Positions 17,262-27,114 of a DNA stretch of 64,000 bases are shown here, piece by piece. Source of the DNA: an uncultured Erythrobacter sp. GTDB lineage: Bacteria; Pseudomonadota; Alphaproteobacteria; Sphingomonadales; Sphingomonadaceae. The stretch is from assembly GCA_947488155.1 (NCBI GenBank), contig CANKYK010000001.1, positions 992,001 through 1,056,000 of the forward strand, read 5' to 3'. Below the pieces are notes generated by a model. The model had not been told where the DNA came from and did no database searches. It saw nothing but the letters and a program-made list of their open reading frames with translations. The first letter of the stretch is position 1, and each line of letters starts with the position of its first letter. The position numbers and the translations under genes are program-made.

Positions 17262-18230
17262 TTAGCGGGCTGCGAAGCTGACTCCAAGCTCACCAACCAA
17301 TGGCCGTTCACGAAAGACAATTGGCCCGCGGGTATCGCCGCTAACGCCGACGCGCATGCCGCCGCTAGCGCGCGCCATCACCAGAGCAAGCTCAGCCTGC
17401 TTGAACGCCTCATCAACAGTGGAGCTGAGTGTAGTTAGACCCACGCTGGCCGAAAGGCGCGGTTCGCCAGGTGTCGCGCCAATCGCCAGCGCCGCGAAAG
17501 TTTCCAACACATCCTCACACCATTCCCGGGCCTCTTCTGAAGTTAGGCCCGGCAGGCATACCGCAAAGCGGCCGCCATCGAGATGCGCAAGATCATAGTC
17601 TGGCTGCGACATTGCTTCGAGGAATTGCGCAAACGCCCACAGCACTTCTTCCGCCGCGCTCTGGCCATATTGCATGAAAATCGCGCGGAATCGGTCGAGT
17701 TCGAACAGAGCGAGTGCCCCGCCTTCATCACTCTTCTTCGCGCGCCGTAATTTCGCGGCGAAGACTTTGCTGTTGCAAAGGCCCGTCAAATGATCGGTCG
17801 TTGCGCTGGCATATAGCTCACCTTCGAGCATACGGCGATGTTCGACCGAGCGCAGCAGGCCAAGAGCGCCGCAGGTTGCGCCGTCATCATTGATGACAGG
17901 ACGTAGGCTGAGCGAATGCCATTTGCCCTGGCCAACCAAACCCGTCTCGCCGGGTATCATAATTGGAAATTCGAAAGGCCCCTCTGGCGCATTATCGCCC
18001 ATGGCGGCAGCGACAAAGGCGCGCAGGCCGTCCACGTAATTAACGCAGGCCAAGTCAGCGATATGCGGCAGGAACAAGAGCTGACTGAGTTCAAGCCCCA
18101 TTGCCTTAATGTTCGGTGATGCATGCTGAATGAAGCCATTCGCATCCAATTTTACGACAATGTCACCAGCAGCTTCGGCCAGTAGACCGTGCAGCTCGGC
18201 ACCCTCTGTCGCGCTTAAACCAATTTCCAT
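17262..18230 (-). CDS. PAS-GGDEF protein with a degenerate GGDEF site
   Basis: A 322-residue protein starting with a PAS-like sensor (DANGFIQHASPNIKAMGLE, about residues 30-130). A GGDEF-type domain follows (ASATTDHLTGLCNSKVFAAKL, then FELDRFRAIFMQYG). The signature loop reads HLDGGRFAV where active diguanylate cyclases have RxGGDEFAV, so the Asp-Glu needed for metal and catalysis is missing. Activity as a cyclase is unlikely; a regulatory or GTP-binding role is possible. I use ATG 18230; a TTG 16 codons upstream (18278) keeps the frame but has no ribosome binding site. It lies upstream of purT on the same strand with a gap of nine bases. Confidence 0.8.
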   Translation of the reverse strand: MEIGLSATEGAELHGLLAEAAGDIVVKLDANGFIQHASPNIKAMGLELSQLLFLPHIADLACVNYVDGLRAFVAAAMGDNAPEGPFEFPIMIPGETGLVGQGKWHSLSLRPVINDDGATCGALGLLRSVEHRRMLEGELYASATTDHLTGLCNSKVFAAKLRRAKKSDEGGALALFELDRFRAIFMQYGQSAAEEVLWAFAQFLEAMSQPDYDLAHLDGGRFAVCLPGLTSEEAREWCEDVLETFAALAIGATPGEPRLSASVGLTTLSSTVDEAFKQAELALVMARASGGMRVGVSGDTRGPIVFRERPLVGELGVSFAAR

Positions 18231-18565
18231 TGCCGTATTGCCCCCGGCTTTGACACCCCCCGGGTCAAACCGTTCCAAAGTTAAATCAACAAATAAACTA
18301 ACGAATGCGAGTAATCGCTATTGAAAAGCTCGCACTTGCATTACTTTTCTGAAGTAGAGTTAGTTTAGTAAATTAACTTACCTAAAAAACGAATCAACCT
18401 CAGATATACTTACCACAATCTGAAAATTTGTTGGTATTCATACTAATACCTATTCATATCGGATCGTAAGGTTTTCAAAGGATTCTCTGCTTGGCATGCC
18501 GCATACGAATCAATGTTGAGTTTCTTCTACCTCAACTTGATCCTTATGTTTGTAAAACAATATTC
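18231..18565. other. AT-rich 335-base intergenic stretch
   Basis: This stretch separates two minus-strand genes, the degenerate GGDEF gene and the PilZ-HTH gene, and should hold the promoter of the former. It is clearly richer in A and T than its surroundings. I saw no coding potential and no strong hairpin. Confidence 0.5.
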
Positions 18566-19255
18566 TCAGAGCTCAATCATGATACGCACCTTATCCGGCG
18601 TCGTTCCGAGGCTGGTAGCAATACGTAAACGGCTCTCATTGATGATCGCAGTGCTATCATCAGGTGTGGCTGCACCGGACAAATCATCGGTTGAAACGCC
18701 CAACACCTGAGCGATCGCATCAAGCCGATCTGGTAGCGGGCGCGCCTTACCTTTCTCCCATGCCCACACGGTCGGCTTGCTAACCCCAAGATATTCAGCA
18801 ACTTGAGCGAGGGTAAGGCTGCGTTCCTTGCGCAAGCGCGACAATTTGAGACCAAGGGTCTCATTGGTGATTGGAGTCATCGCCGCAATAGCAGCGGTCG
18901 TTCCGATCGCCTCTGGCAGCGGTGCGTCTGAGCGCAATTCAGCCGCAGCCAAGGCCGCAGGACTAAGGGCTTTCGCGAAAGCACATCCGAACAAAGAACC
19001 GCTGACCCAGACGATCTCTGCGACCACCTCACCAATCTGCGGAAGCTCCACAGCCAGCGTTTCCCCGCGTACGACAGGCAGGGCCGTTTCGACCAGCAAG
19101 CCCGTTGCCGAGATGTTATGGACGGTAACATTCGCGTTCACACCGCCAGGCAACACGCCGCTGGTCTCTAAGCGCAGCTCGCGCCGTGGCTCATCGCGTT
19201 GTCCATCAGAACTGTAGGCAGGCTCAATTGGGCCCAGATGCGCTCTCAACACCAT
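18566..19255 (-). CDS. PilZ domain fused to XRE-type helix-turn-helix, putative c-di-GMP-responsive regulator
   Basis: A 229-residue fusion. The N-terminal PilZ domain has both c-di-GMP contact motifs: RRELR (R-x-x-x-R) and HNISATG (N-x-S-x-x-G). The middle linker is Ala-rich. The C-terminal domain is a canonical XRE helix-turn-helix (LGLKLSRLRKERSLTLAQVA, then YLGVSKPTVWAWEKGKARP). It would be a cytoplasmic transcription factor that changes DNA binding with c-di-GMP level; that function is inferred from the domains. It is next to a GGDEF-type gene on the same strand, which supports a link to c-di-GMP signalling. Confidence 0.85.
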   Translation of the reverse strand: MVLRAHLGPIEPAYSSDGQRDEPRRELRLETSGVLPGGVNANVTVHNISATGLLVETALPVVRGETLAVELPQIGEVVAEIVWVSGSLFGCAFAKALSPAALAAAELRSDAPLPEAIGTTAAIAAMTPITNETLGLKLSRLRKERSLTLAQVAEYLGVSKPTVWAWEKGKARPLPDRLDAIAQVLGVSTDDLSGAATPDDSTAIINESRLRIATSLGTTPDKVRIMIEL

Positions 19256-19374
19256 AGTCGCGACTCCTTTGCGAGCCGCAAATCTTGCCGAGCAGAGTTA
19301 AGAAGTAGTTAGCAGCTAACGCCTAACCCGACGAAGCGAGACCTTAACCGGTTAGACGCCGTCCAGCCACACGG

Positions 19375-20667
19375 TCAGACGGGTTCATCCGCTGCATCAA
19401 GCCCATAAGCAGTGTGCAAAACGCGCACAGCGAGCTCTGTTTCATCCTCATCGATCAGCACGCTGACCTTAATCTCTGAAGTTGAGATCGCCTGAATGTT
19501 AATCCCGCGATCGGACAAGGCACGAAACATAGTGCTGGCCACACCAGCATGACTTTTCATACCGACGCCAACGACGCTGATCTTGGCAATATGGCTGTCG
19601 GTGATGATCCGGTTGAAGCCAATATCCTCAAGCCGATCTTCCAGCATCGCCTGCGCGCGGGCTAGATCCGCCTGAGGGACGGTGAAGGTCACGTCGGTCT
19701 CGCCTTTATCACGGCCAACGTTTTGAATGATCATGTCGACATTGATACTGGCATCGGCCAGCGGCTCAAAAATGTGAGCCACTGCGCCGGGCTTGTCAGG
19801 CACACGGGTGAGGATGATTTTCGCCTCATTCTTATCATGCGCAATACCGGTTACCAGCTGGCGTTCCATATCGCCGTTCTCCACCAATTGATCCATTTCC
19901 ATGTCCGAGACGATCAGCGTTCCCGGCAGTTCATCTGCACTCGCTGCATCGTCATCGCCAAAGCTGGAAAGCACTTGAATACGCACCCCAGCTTTCATCG
20001 CCAGTCCCACCGACCTGGTCTGCAGCACTTTGGCCCCTACTGAGGCCAGTTCGAGCATTTCTTCGTAAGTCACCGCCTTGAGCTTGCGCGCCTTGGCGAC
20101 GATGCGCGGGTCGGTCGTGTAGACGCCATCAACATCGGTGTAGATGTCACAGCGGTCTGCATTAACCGCAGCAGCAATCCCAACGGCAGAGGTGTCTGAG
20201 CCGCCGCGTCCCATCGTGGTGATGCGACCTTCCTCGGACACGCCTTGAAAACCTGGAATGACGGCGATCTCGCCATTTTCCAGCGCTTCGACCAAGCCAG
20301 GCGCATCGATTGTGTCAATCCGCGCCTTTGAGTGTGCCTCAATCGTGCGCACCGGCAATTGCCAGCCGAGCCAGCTTCGCGCCTTGCTACCCAATGACTG
20401 GAGCGTGAGCGCAAGCAGCCCGCTGGTCACTTGTTCTCCGCTGGAAACAACAACGTCAAATTCAGCAGGATCGTAAAGCGCATTGGCTTCGCGGCAGAAA
20501 TTGATCAGCCGGTCAGTCTCGCCAGCCATGGCCGAAACAACCACGGCCACCTGATGCCCCGCAGCAGTTTGCGCGCGCACGAGATTGGCGACGCGGCGAA
20601 TGCGCTCGGTACCGGCCATTGATGTGCCGCCGAACTTCATCACGATCCGTTGCCCACTCTTGGCCAA
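19375..20667 (-). CDS. lysC: Aspartate kinase
   Basis: A 430-residue aspartokinase. It starts IVMKFGGTSMAG, has the FQGVSEEGRITTMGRGGSDT substrate-binding segment, and ends in two ACT domains (residues about 275-420) that bind feedback inhibitors such as lysine and threonine. It catalyses the first step of the lysine, threonine and methionine pathway. It is divergent from ubiG with a 52-base gap that must contain both promoters. Confidence 0.96.
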   Translation of the reverse strand: MAKSGQRIVMKFGGTSMAGTERIRRVANLVRAQTAAGHQVAVVVSAMAGETDRLINFCREANALYDPAEFDVVVSSGEQVTSGLLALTLQSLGSKARSWLGWQLPVRTIEAHSKARIDTIDAPGLVEALENGEIAVIPGFQGVSEEGRITTMGRGGSDTSAVGIAAAVNADRCDIYTDVDGVYTTDPRIVAKARKLKAVTYEEMLELASVGAKVLQTRSVGLAMKAGVRIQVLSSFGDDDAASADELPGTLIVSDMEMDQLVENGDMERQLVTGIAHDKNEAKIILTRVPDKPGAVAHIFEPLADASINVDMIIQNVGRDKGETDVTFTVPQADLARAQAMLEDRLEDIGFNRIITDSHIAKISVVGVGMKSHAGVASTMFRALSDRGINIQAISTSEIKVSVLIDEDETELAVRVLHTAYGLDAADEPV

Positions 20668-20719
20668 TTTATTTTCGCTCCTGCTGGTTCACTGTGCTGG
20701 GCGCTGTTAAGGGCGGTGG

Positions 20720-21457
20720 ATGACAAAGGCAAATGTCACAAGTGTAACTATCCGCCCAGAGGAGGCGGAACACTTCGCTTCTTTGGCGCGCGACTGGTGG
20801 AACCCGAAAGGGCCGATGGCCTCTTTGCACCAGGTGAACCCAGTAAGATTGCAGTTCATTCGCGGCGCAATCGATACACATTGGAGTGGCTCGGCAAACA
20901 GCGCCAAACCTCTACTGGGCAAGAGCGCACTCGACATTGGTTGCGGTGCAGGCCTCGTTTGCGAACCCATGGCGCGCTTAGGCGCGGCTGTAACCGGGGT
21001 TGACGCTGCCGCTGAGAACGTATCAGCCGCCGCAGCACACGCCGAAGCAGTCGGACTCGACATTCGTTATATGGCAGGCGAACTGGCTGGACTTGATATT
21101 GGACAGTTCGACCTCGTGAACTGCCTGGAGGTTGTTGAGCACGTTGCTGACAAGCCCGCGTTTCTCGCTAATGTTGCCGACCGGATTGCGCCCAGAGGAT
21201 TGCTCGTCATGTCGACGCCAAACCGCACCGCCGCGAGCCGCTTGCTGCTCGTGGGCGCCGCTGAAGCCATCGGCTATGTACCCAAGGGCACGCACGATTG
21301 GTCTGAATTCATAACACCAGAGGAGTTGGCTGACCTACTGTCAGACGTCGGGCTTGAGCTGATCGATCAGCAAGGCATCGCTTACCGACCAGGCAAAGGC
21401 TTGCATCTGTCAGACGATGAAGCGCTCAATTACATCCTGTCGGCTCGCCGGACTTAG
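20720..21457 (+). CDS. ubiG: Ubiquinone biosynthesis O-methyltransferase
   Basis: A 245-residue class I methyltransferase for two O-methylation steps of ubiquinone synthesis. It shows the family start FASLARDWWNPKGPMASLHQ, the SAM motif ALDIGCGAGLVCEPMARLGA and VDAAAENVSAA. The end, HDWSEFITPEELADLL, is also typical. Its stop overlaps the stop of the convergent glycerophosphodiesterase gene by four bases. Confidence 0.96.
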   Translation: MTKANVTSVTIRPEEAEHFASLARDWWNPKGPMASLHQVNPVRLQFIRGAIDTHWSGSANSAKPLLGKSALDIGCGAGLVCEPMARLGAAVTGVDAAAENVSAAAAHAEAVGLDIRYMAGELAGLDIGQFDLVNCLEVVEHVADKPAFLANVADRIAPRGLLVMSTPNRTAASRLLLVGAAEAIGYVPKGTHDWSEFITPEELADLLSDVGLELIDQQGIAYRPGKGLHLSDDEALNYILSARRT

Positions 21458-22539
21458 CGTTTTTGCTGCTTGAGCACTTCCACTAGCTCCCCAACATTGT
21501 CGGTGAAGAACCCGTCTGCGCCGCTCTCTATCGCGCGGCTCCACAGCCATTGGTAGCGGCCGTCGCCCGCTGGCCCGCCGGTCCCTTTCAATGCGGAAGG
21601 CAGAAAACCGTTCTCTTTGCGCAGGGTCCAAGGATGCACCGTGAGACCAGCTGCGTGAGCATTATTGACCAGATCGGTGAGCGAGCCGTCTTCATTAACG
21701 ATGTAGCTTAGCCCTGGGCCAATACCATCGGCATATTCGGCGATCTCTGCCAGGCCTGCCGGAGTGACCATGTCGGCCCAGCGCAACTCCGGCTCGTCAT
21801 AAGGTCCGCCCTGCGGATGGATCAGCAGCACCAGCGGCACATCCACTCGCTGGTTGAGCCTCTGAAGCGGACCCACCTCGAAGATCTGCACGAAGATGCG
21901 GCTGTCCGCCTTATCCAGACCCAGAGCGCGCAAATCGCGCACCAGCAGGTCAACCATATCAATGCCAGCTTCTTGCAGCATGAAGGTCGGGTGCTTGAGC
22001 TCTGGGTAGAGGCCAATACTGCGCCCGGTCTCCGCCTCCTTGGCCCGTACCAGCTGGACTACTTCTTCGAAGGTCGGCACCTGATAGAGCCCATTGTAGG
22101 CCGTATTGTCGGGCCGCGCGCTCGGCACGCGTTCCTTGGCGCGCAGGGTCCGGATTTCGGCGAGAGTGAAGTCCTCCGCAAACCAGCCGGCGACCAATTG
22201 GCCGTCGATCATCTTGTCGCGGCGGCGATCCTCAAACTCCTCGCGGCTTGCCACATCCGTGGTGCCAGACAGTTCGTTTTCATGCCGCGCGACCAGCACC
22301 AGATCTTTGGTCGCAACCAGATCTGGCTCGACATAGTCTGCTCCCAGATCGATCGCCAACTCATAGGCGGCAAGCGTGTGCTCCGGACGATCACCGCTGG
22401 CGCCGCGGTGGGCGATGATGAGCGGCCCATCAGCCACGCGCGACGTCCCGGATTGCGCCGCCGCAGAAGCAGGCATTGATATTGGTGAAATCACTGAAAG
22501 CGCACATGCGAGCAAACCTAAGACAGAGCTGCGGACCAT
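21454..22539 (-). CDS. glpQ: Periplasmic glycerophosphodiester phosphodiesterase
   Basis: A 361-residue enzyme that hydrolyses glycerophosphodiesters to glycerol-3-phosphate and an alcohol. A signal peptide covers about residues 1-28 (LGLLACALSVISPISMPASA). Catalytic segments are IIAHRGASGDRPEHTLAAY (His-Arg), YVEPDLVAT and HENELSGTTDV. The length and the extra loops match GlpQ-type rather than short cytoplasmic UgpQ-type enzymes. Its start overlaps the end of the ArsC-family gene by 22 bases. Confidence 0.92.
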   Translation of the reverse strand: MVRSSVLGLLACALSVISPISMPASAAAQSGTSRVADGPLIIAHRGASGDRPEHTLAAYELAIDLGADYVEPDLVATKDLVLVARHENELSGTTDVASREEFEDRRRDKMIDGQLVAGWFAEDFTLAEIRTLRAKERVPSARPDNTAYNGLYQVPTFEEVVQLVRAKEAETGRSIGLYPELKHPTFMLQEAGIDMVDLLVRDLRALGLDKADSRIFVQIFEVGPLQRLNQRVDVPLVLLIHPQGGPYDEPELRWADMVTPAGLAEIAEYADGIGPGLSYIVNEDGSLTDLVNNAHAAGLTVHPWTLRKENGFLPSALKGTGGPAGDGRYQWLWSRAIESGADGFFTDNVGELVEVLKQQKR

Positions 22540-22871
22540 TCTTCCTCCTTAAACCCAACCAGCAAGCCGCGGCCATACTCGGCGATGGGTCGCTTGATCA
22601 TGGACGGGTGCTCTTGCAGCAATGTGACAGCCTTCGCAGGCGTAATGTCGGCCTTGTCAGCATCGGGCAGCTTGCGGAATGTCGTACCGCGCCGGTTCAG
22701 CACCACATCAACGCCTTTGTCCGCGATCCATGCCTCCAGCTTGGCCGGATCAGCACCGACCTTCTTGTAATCATGAAAGTCGAAAGTGTGACCTTTGGCA
22801 TCCAGCCATATGCGCGCTTTCTTGACCGTATCGCAGTTCGGAATCCCGTAAATCTGCAGTTTCATGCCCAA
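22518..22871 (-). CDS. ArsC/Spx-family reductase-like protein (YffB type)
   Basis: A 117-residue thioredoxin-fold protein. It has IYGIPNCDTVKKARIWLDAKG with a single active-site Cys, and NRRGTTFRKL, and it ends with the RPIAEYG segment. This is the YffB branch of the ArsC family, whose reaction is not firmly known; arsenate reduction should not be assumed. A second Met two codons in (MKLQIYG) is an alternative start. It overlaps the downstream glpQ by 22 bases. Confidence 0.88.
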   Translation of the reverse strand: MGMKLQIYGIPNCDTVKKARIWLDAKGHTFDFHDYKKVGADPAKLEAWIADKGVDVVLNRRGTTFRKLPDADKADITPAKAVTLLQEHPSMIKRPIAEYGRGLLVGFKEEEWSAALS

Positions 22872-22986
22872 TCCCTACCCATATTCCTGGAACACATTTG
22901 ACGTTTTCGAACCAACCCACTTGGCGCGTGTTCTGCACCTGTACGATCACAATTGCTCGCCAAATGTCGCATAACAGTTCGCACCC

Positions 22987-23469
22987 TTATCTGTCTGGCG
23001 GCGTGTAGGACAGATGCGCATCAGCAATGGCCACCGCTAGTGCATCGGCCGCATCCGCACCGGCAAGAGCCGCACTTGGGAGCAAAACCTTGAGCATAGC
23101 CTGAACCTGCTCCTTATCCGCTGCGCCTGTCCCAACCACCGACTTCTTGACCGAACGCGCCGCATGCTCACGCACTTCAAGCCCCCGTGCCCCGCAGGCG
23201 GCCAACACCGCACCGCGCGCCTGCGCCAATTTTAAAGTTGATTGCGGGTTTTTGTTGACGAAGATCTCTTCCGCCGCCGCCCGGCCCGGATCATGCTCAG
23301 CAATCACCGCATCCAGCGCAGTGACCAGATGCGATAGTCGCACGGCGATCGGCGCTTTGGCATCCGTCTTGATCTGGCCATTGGCGACGTGGCTAATCCG
23401 GCTGCCTTCACTGCGCAGCACGCCCCAGCCAGTGCAGCTGAGCGAAGGATCAAGGCCAAGGATAATCAT
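22987..23469 (-). CDS. ruvC: Holliday junction resolvase
   Basis: A 160-residue RuvC nuclease that cleaves Holliday junctions with RuvAB. Acidic residues are in place: Asp in ILGLDPSLSCTGWG, Glu in AAAEEIFVNKNP and the Asp pair in AGADAADALAVAIAD. It lies downstream of the YebC gene, a common alphaproteobacterial order. ruvA and ruvB are not in the window. Confidence 0.96.
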   Translation of the reverse strand: MIILGLDPSLSCTGWGVLRSEGSRISHVANGQIKTDAKAPIAVRLSHLVTALDAVIAEHDPGRAAAEEIFVNKNPQSTLKLAQARGAVLAACGARGLEVREHAARSVKKSVVGTGAADKEQVQAMLKVLLPSAALAGADAADALAVAIADAHLSYTPPDR

Positions 23470-23584
23470 AGACCGACCCTAAACCCCAAACGCCAAGCGA
23501 TAGCCAGCAGGAAAGCTGCGGCCAAACCAATCGCTAAAACCCATTCGCGAAGTCTCAATGCAGGCAGCCCGGCATGAAGCGAAC

Positions 23585-24331
23585 CTAAGCGTCAAGCTTC
23601 GCCATCACCTCGTCAGAAATTTCGTAATTGCCCCAAACGGTCTGCACATCGTCATCATCATCAAGCGTATCGATCAACTTCAGCAATGTGCCAGCGCCCT
23701 TCTCATCAAGCTCAACCGTTAGGTTCGGCTTCCATGCGAGTTTGACTTCCTTAGCCTCACCCAGAGCCTTCTCAAGCGCAGAGGCAACCTCGTGCAAATC
23801 TTCCGATGCGGTCCAAATTGTGTGACCGTCTTCTGAGGATTCAATATCCTCTGCGCCCGCATCCATGGCCGCTTCCAGGACTTTGTCTTCATCGCCAGCA
23901 TCGACCGAATATTCGATCAGCCCGAGCCGTTCAAAGCCATGCGCAACCGAACCTTCTGTACCCAGATTGCCGCCATTCTTACTAAACGCAGTCCGCACCG
24001 CTGTTGCCGTGCGGTTGCGATTGTCGGTCAGCGTTTCAACGATGATCGCGCTGCCGCCTGGGCCGTAACCTTCATAACGGACCTCTTCGTAATTCTCGTC
24101 ATCGCCTGCGCTTGCCTTGTCGATCGCGCGCTGGATATTGTCCTTCGGCATCGATTGGCCTTTGGCGGTGTTGACCGCCAACCGCAGACGCGGGTTCATA
24201 TCCGGATCGGGCGTGCCCATTTTCGCAGCCACCGTAATTTCGCGGGAAAGCTTGGAAAACAGATTAGAACGTTTTTTGTCCTGCGCACCTTTACGGTGCA
24301 TGATGTTCTTAAATTTGGAATGGCCTGCCAT
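23585..24331 (-). CDS. yebC: YebC/PmpR (TACO1-type) family protein
   Basis: A 248-residue protein with the family start [20 protein letters not shown], the central [14 protein letters not shown] and an acidic C-terminal end ([18 protein letters not shown]). Family members are described as DNA-binding regulators, and more recently as translation factors easing stalled ribosomes. It is upstream of ruvC on the same strand. Confidence 0.95.
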   Translation of the reverse strand: MAGHSKFKNIMHRKGAQDKKRSNLFSKLSREITVAAKMGTPDPDMNPRLRLAVNTAKGQSMPKDNIQRAIDKASAGDDENYEEVRYEGYGPGGSAIIVETLTDNRNRTATAVRTAFSKNGGNLGTEGSVAHGFERLGLIEYSVDAGDEDKVLEAAMDAGAEDIESSEDGHTIWTASEDLHEVASALEKALGEAKEVKLAWKPNLTVELDEKGAGTLLKLIDTLDDDDDVQTVWGNYEISDEVMAKLDA

Positions 24332-24504
24332 GGTCTCTGAATCACTACCGCTGCAATTGGATGAAGGGTGGCCTTACTCCGATGCCTGATATTGAGGCAA
24401 GGCCAGCTATAGCGGATATTACCCTCTGTTAGCGCGCAGCCATGCTGCATCACGCCGCGTTCAACGCGGTTTATCTGCCAACGATCTATCAGATGTGAAC
24501 AGAT

Positions 24505-24852
24505 TCAGATTTTCACAGCTGTGCCGCTGGCGGATACCATCAGCATCGATCCGCTATCGCCTATAACTTCGTAATCGAGATCAATGCCAACCACTGCATT
24601 GCCGCCGCGGCTGGCACATTCCGCCTGCAATTCCTCAATCGCCTGATTGCGAGCATCGGACAAAATGCGCTCGTAACTGCCCGAACGGCCGCCAACAATG
24701 TCGCGAATATTGGCAAAAAAATCGCGGAACAAGTTCGCACCAACGATCACCTCACCGGTCACCACACCCAAATATTCCTGGATCGGATGGCCTTCGAGCG
24801 TCGGTGTTGTGCTGACGATAATCCCGCAAGCGTCTTTGTACTGTCCGGCCAT
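24505..24852 (-). CDS. YbjQ (UPF0145) family protein
   Basis: A 115-residue protein with the YbjQ core: [52 protein letters not shown], and [11 protein letters not shown]. These proteins form pentamers of unknown role. I start at ATG 24852, which has GGAGGAAAC just upstream; the frame continues 13 codons further without support. Confidence 0.93.
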   Translation of the reverse strand: MAGQYKDACGIIVSTTPTLEGHPIQEYLGVVTGEVIVGANLFRDFFANIRDIVGGRSGSYERILSDARNQAIEELQAECASRGGNAVVGIDLDYEVIGDSGSMLMVSASGTAVKI

Positions 24853-24936
24853 GTTTCCTCCTTTGGATGCTGTATTATTCAAATAATACACAGACCGGAG
24901 TTTTCAAGGCGATGATACCGCCAGTGAAGCACGCAA

Positions 24937-25173
24937 TCAGCCGAGGCCGAGGGCAGCCTTATAAGTATCGAGGACCATTTCCATTTCATTGCGGTCATCT
25001 GGCTTCATCTTGCGTAGACGGACCACCTGACGCATGATTTTGGGGTCATAACCGACCGCTTTTGCTTCTGCATAAACATCGCGAATGTCATCGGCGATGC
25101 CCTTCTTCTCTTCTTCAAGGCGCTCAATGCGCTCGATCAAAAGGCGCAGGCGGTCATCTGTGGCATCAGCCAT
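24937..25173 (-). CDS. gapR: GapR-type nucleoid-associated protein (DUF2312)
   Basis: A 78-residue helical protein with the DUF2312 pattern [39 protein letters not shown] and RKMKPDDR. In Caulobacter GapR binds AT-rich, overtwisted DNA ahead of replication and transcription. Length and sequence fit a full-length member. Confidence 0.94.
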   Translation of the reverse strand: MADATDDRLRLLIERIERLEEEKKGIADDIRDVYAEAKAVGYDPKIMRQVVRLRKMKPDDRNEMEMVLDTYKAALGLG

Positions 25174-25253
25174 ATTCTATGTGCTCCAAAATTTGAGAAT
25201 CAGTTGAACGCTGCGATAGCCAAAGGCGGATCAGCCGTGAACCGGACTCGTCG

Positions 25254-25589
25254 CTAATCCACGCGATTTTTGGCAACGCTGGCCTGCATGGCGGCCAATT
25301 GTTCTTCGGTCGCCGGGGTTTGGCGGGTCGCCTTCCATTCATCCATTGGCATGCCATGGATCAGCTCACGCGCGGTCGCCTTGTCACCGTCAAAGCCCGC
25401 ATCGCGGATCCAGTCCGCCAGGCAATTGCGGCAAAAACCCGATAGCCCCATCAAATCAATGTTCTGCGCGTCATGACGGTGTTGTAGATGACGCACTAAC
25501 CGGCGGAAAGCGGCGGCCGCCACTGCATCATCCAATTGCTCCAGCGGGCCGATATTCTGGCTGTCGTGATTGGGCGCATTCGTATCCAT
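25254..25589 (-). CDS. DUF1244-domain protein
   Basis: A 111-residue protein with the DUF1244 pattern: FRRLVRHLQHRHDAQNIDLMGLSGFCRNCLADW and ARELIHGMPMDEWKA. The two Cys in GFCRNC and nearby His may bind a metal, which is inference. It is divergent from pyk, whose start lies 49 bases away. Confidence 0.9.
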   Translation of the reverse strand: MDTNAPNHDSQNIGPLEQLDDAVAAAAFRRLVRHLQHRHDAQNIDLMGLSGFCRNCLADWIRDAGFDGDKATARELIHGMPMDEWKATRQTPATEEQLAAMQASVAKNRVD

Positions 25590-25637
25590 TTGAAGCTAGT
25601 CCTTGAGTTGACATTCACCTGTGCCATAGCTGGTACC

Positions 25638-27107
25638 ATGAAAAAGAGCGACCTCAATCGGATGAACCCCCGCGGCCGCAAGGTCAAAATTTTGGCGACA
25701 ATCGGCCCGGCCAGCCGCTCGCCAGAAATGCTGCGCAAATTGTTTCGCGCGGGCGCAGATGCGTTCCGGGTGAATATGAGCCACGGTGAACACGCCGATC
25801 ATGCCGCCTCGATTGCGGCGATCCGGGATATGGAGCGAGAGTTTGCTCGCCCTGTCGCAATCTTGGCCGATTTACAGGGTCCAAAACTGCGCGTGGGTAC
25901 GTTCAAAGATGGCAGCGCGGCGATCCGCCACTCCGGCCATTTCACGCTCGACCGCAATCCAGAGCCAGGTGACGAAACCCGCGTATGTCTGCCTCATCCA
26001 GAGCTGTTCGGCATTCTGGAAAAGGGTCAGCGCCTGCTGATCAATGATGGCAAAATCAAGCTGAAGGTGATCAAGGCAAGCGACGAAGAAATCCTCTGCT
26101 CGGCGGAGGTTGGCGGGGTCATCTCTGACCGTAAAGGCGTCAACGTACCTGACGCGGAGGTGCCCATCCCTGCGCTCACCGATAAGGACCGCCGCGATCT
26201 GGCCTTTGCGGTTCAGCAAGAGGCGGATTGGATAGCATTGTCGTTCGTTCAGCGGCCAGAAGACCTTGCCGAGGCGCGCAGGCTGATCGGCAATGACACC
26301 GCTCTGTGTGCGAAGATCGAAAAGCCAATGGCGGTGCACCGATTGGATGAGATCATCGAGCTGTCCGATGGCATAATGGTTGCTCGCGGTGATTTGGGTG
26401 TGGAGCTGGAGCCGTTTGAAGTCCCGCCGCTGCAAAAGAAGATCGTCAATGCGACGCGGCGCGCGGGCAAGCCAGTGATTGTCGCTACGCAAATGCTGGA
26501 AAGCATGATCGAAAGTCCGATGCCAACCCGTGCGGAGGTCTCTGACGTCGCCAATGCCGTCTATGATGGCGCCGATGCAGTGATGCTATCTGCGGAAAGT
26601 GCCGCGGGTGAATGGCCAGAGGAATCCGTGGCCATGATGGACAAGATTGCAGGTCAGGTCGAGCGCGATGAAGGCTATAAAGAGCGCGTGCGTTTTCTCG
26701 AGACACCGCCAGACGCGACGACATCCGATGCGCTCGCACATGCCTGTATGACAATTGCCGATACCGTGCCGATCAGTGCGATTACGGTGTTCACAGCCTC
26801 TGGCTCAACCGCGCGGCGCGTGTCGCGCGAGCGACCCGATACACCGGTCCTAGTGCTCACCCCATCGAACCGGACTGCTCGCCGCGTGTGCTTGTTGTGG
26901 GGCGCGCATGCGGTCGCGACCAAGGACATCGGCAGTTTTGAAGAGATGATTGCCAAGGGTAAACGCATGGCCCTGCGCCACGGATTTGGCGAAGCTGGAA
27001 ACAAGCTGATCGCGCTGGCTGGTGTGCCATTTGGCACCCCTGGCGCGACCAATTTGCTCCACGTCGTAACGCTATCCGGTAATGAGCTTGAGCGGCACGA
27101 GAGCTAA
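25638..27107 (+). CDS. pyk: Pyruvate kinase
   Basis: A 489-residue glycolytic enzyme converting phosphoenolpyruvate and ADP to pyruvate and ATP. The start VKILATIGPASRSPEMLRKL and the active-site segments CAKIEKPMAVHRLDEI and DGIMVARGDLGVELEPFEVP are canonical, as is VATQMLESMIESPMPTRAEV. I use ATG 25638 because the family begins there; the frame runs 34 codons further upstream over the divergent DUF1244 gene. It is convergent with gltX (seven bases between stops). Confidence 0.96.
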   Translation: MKKSDLNRMNPRGRKVKILATIGPASRSPEMLRKLFRAGADAFRVNMSHGEHADHAASIAAIRDMEREFARPVAILADLQGPKLRVGTFKDGSAAIRHSGHFTLDRNPEPGDETRVCLPHPELFGILEKGQRLLINDGKIKLKVIKASDEEILCSAEVGGVISDRKGVNVPDAEVPIPALTDKDRRDLAFAVQQEADWIALSFVQRPEDLAEARRLIGNDTALCAKIEKPMAVHRLDEIIELSDGIMVARGDLGVELEPFEVPPLQKKIVNATRRAGKPVIVATQMLESMIESPMPTRAEVSDVANAVYDGADAVMLSAESAAGEWPEESVAMMDKIAGQVERDEGYKERVRFLETPPDATTSDALAHACMTIADTVPISAITVFTASGSTARRVSRERPDTPVLVLTPSNRTARRVCLLWGAHAVATKDIGSFEEMIAKGKRMALRHGFGEAGNKLIALAGVPFGTPGATNLLHVVTLSGNELERHES

Positions 27108-27114
27108 AGAAGGC

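Noticed and set aside
23465..23560. About 30-codon hydrophobic frame upstream of ruvC (WVLAIGLAAAFLLAIAW)
   Set aside because: It would need a TTG start without a ribosome binding site. The transmembrane look is suggestive but not enough to call a gene.
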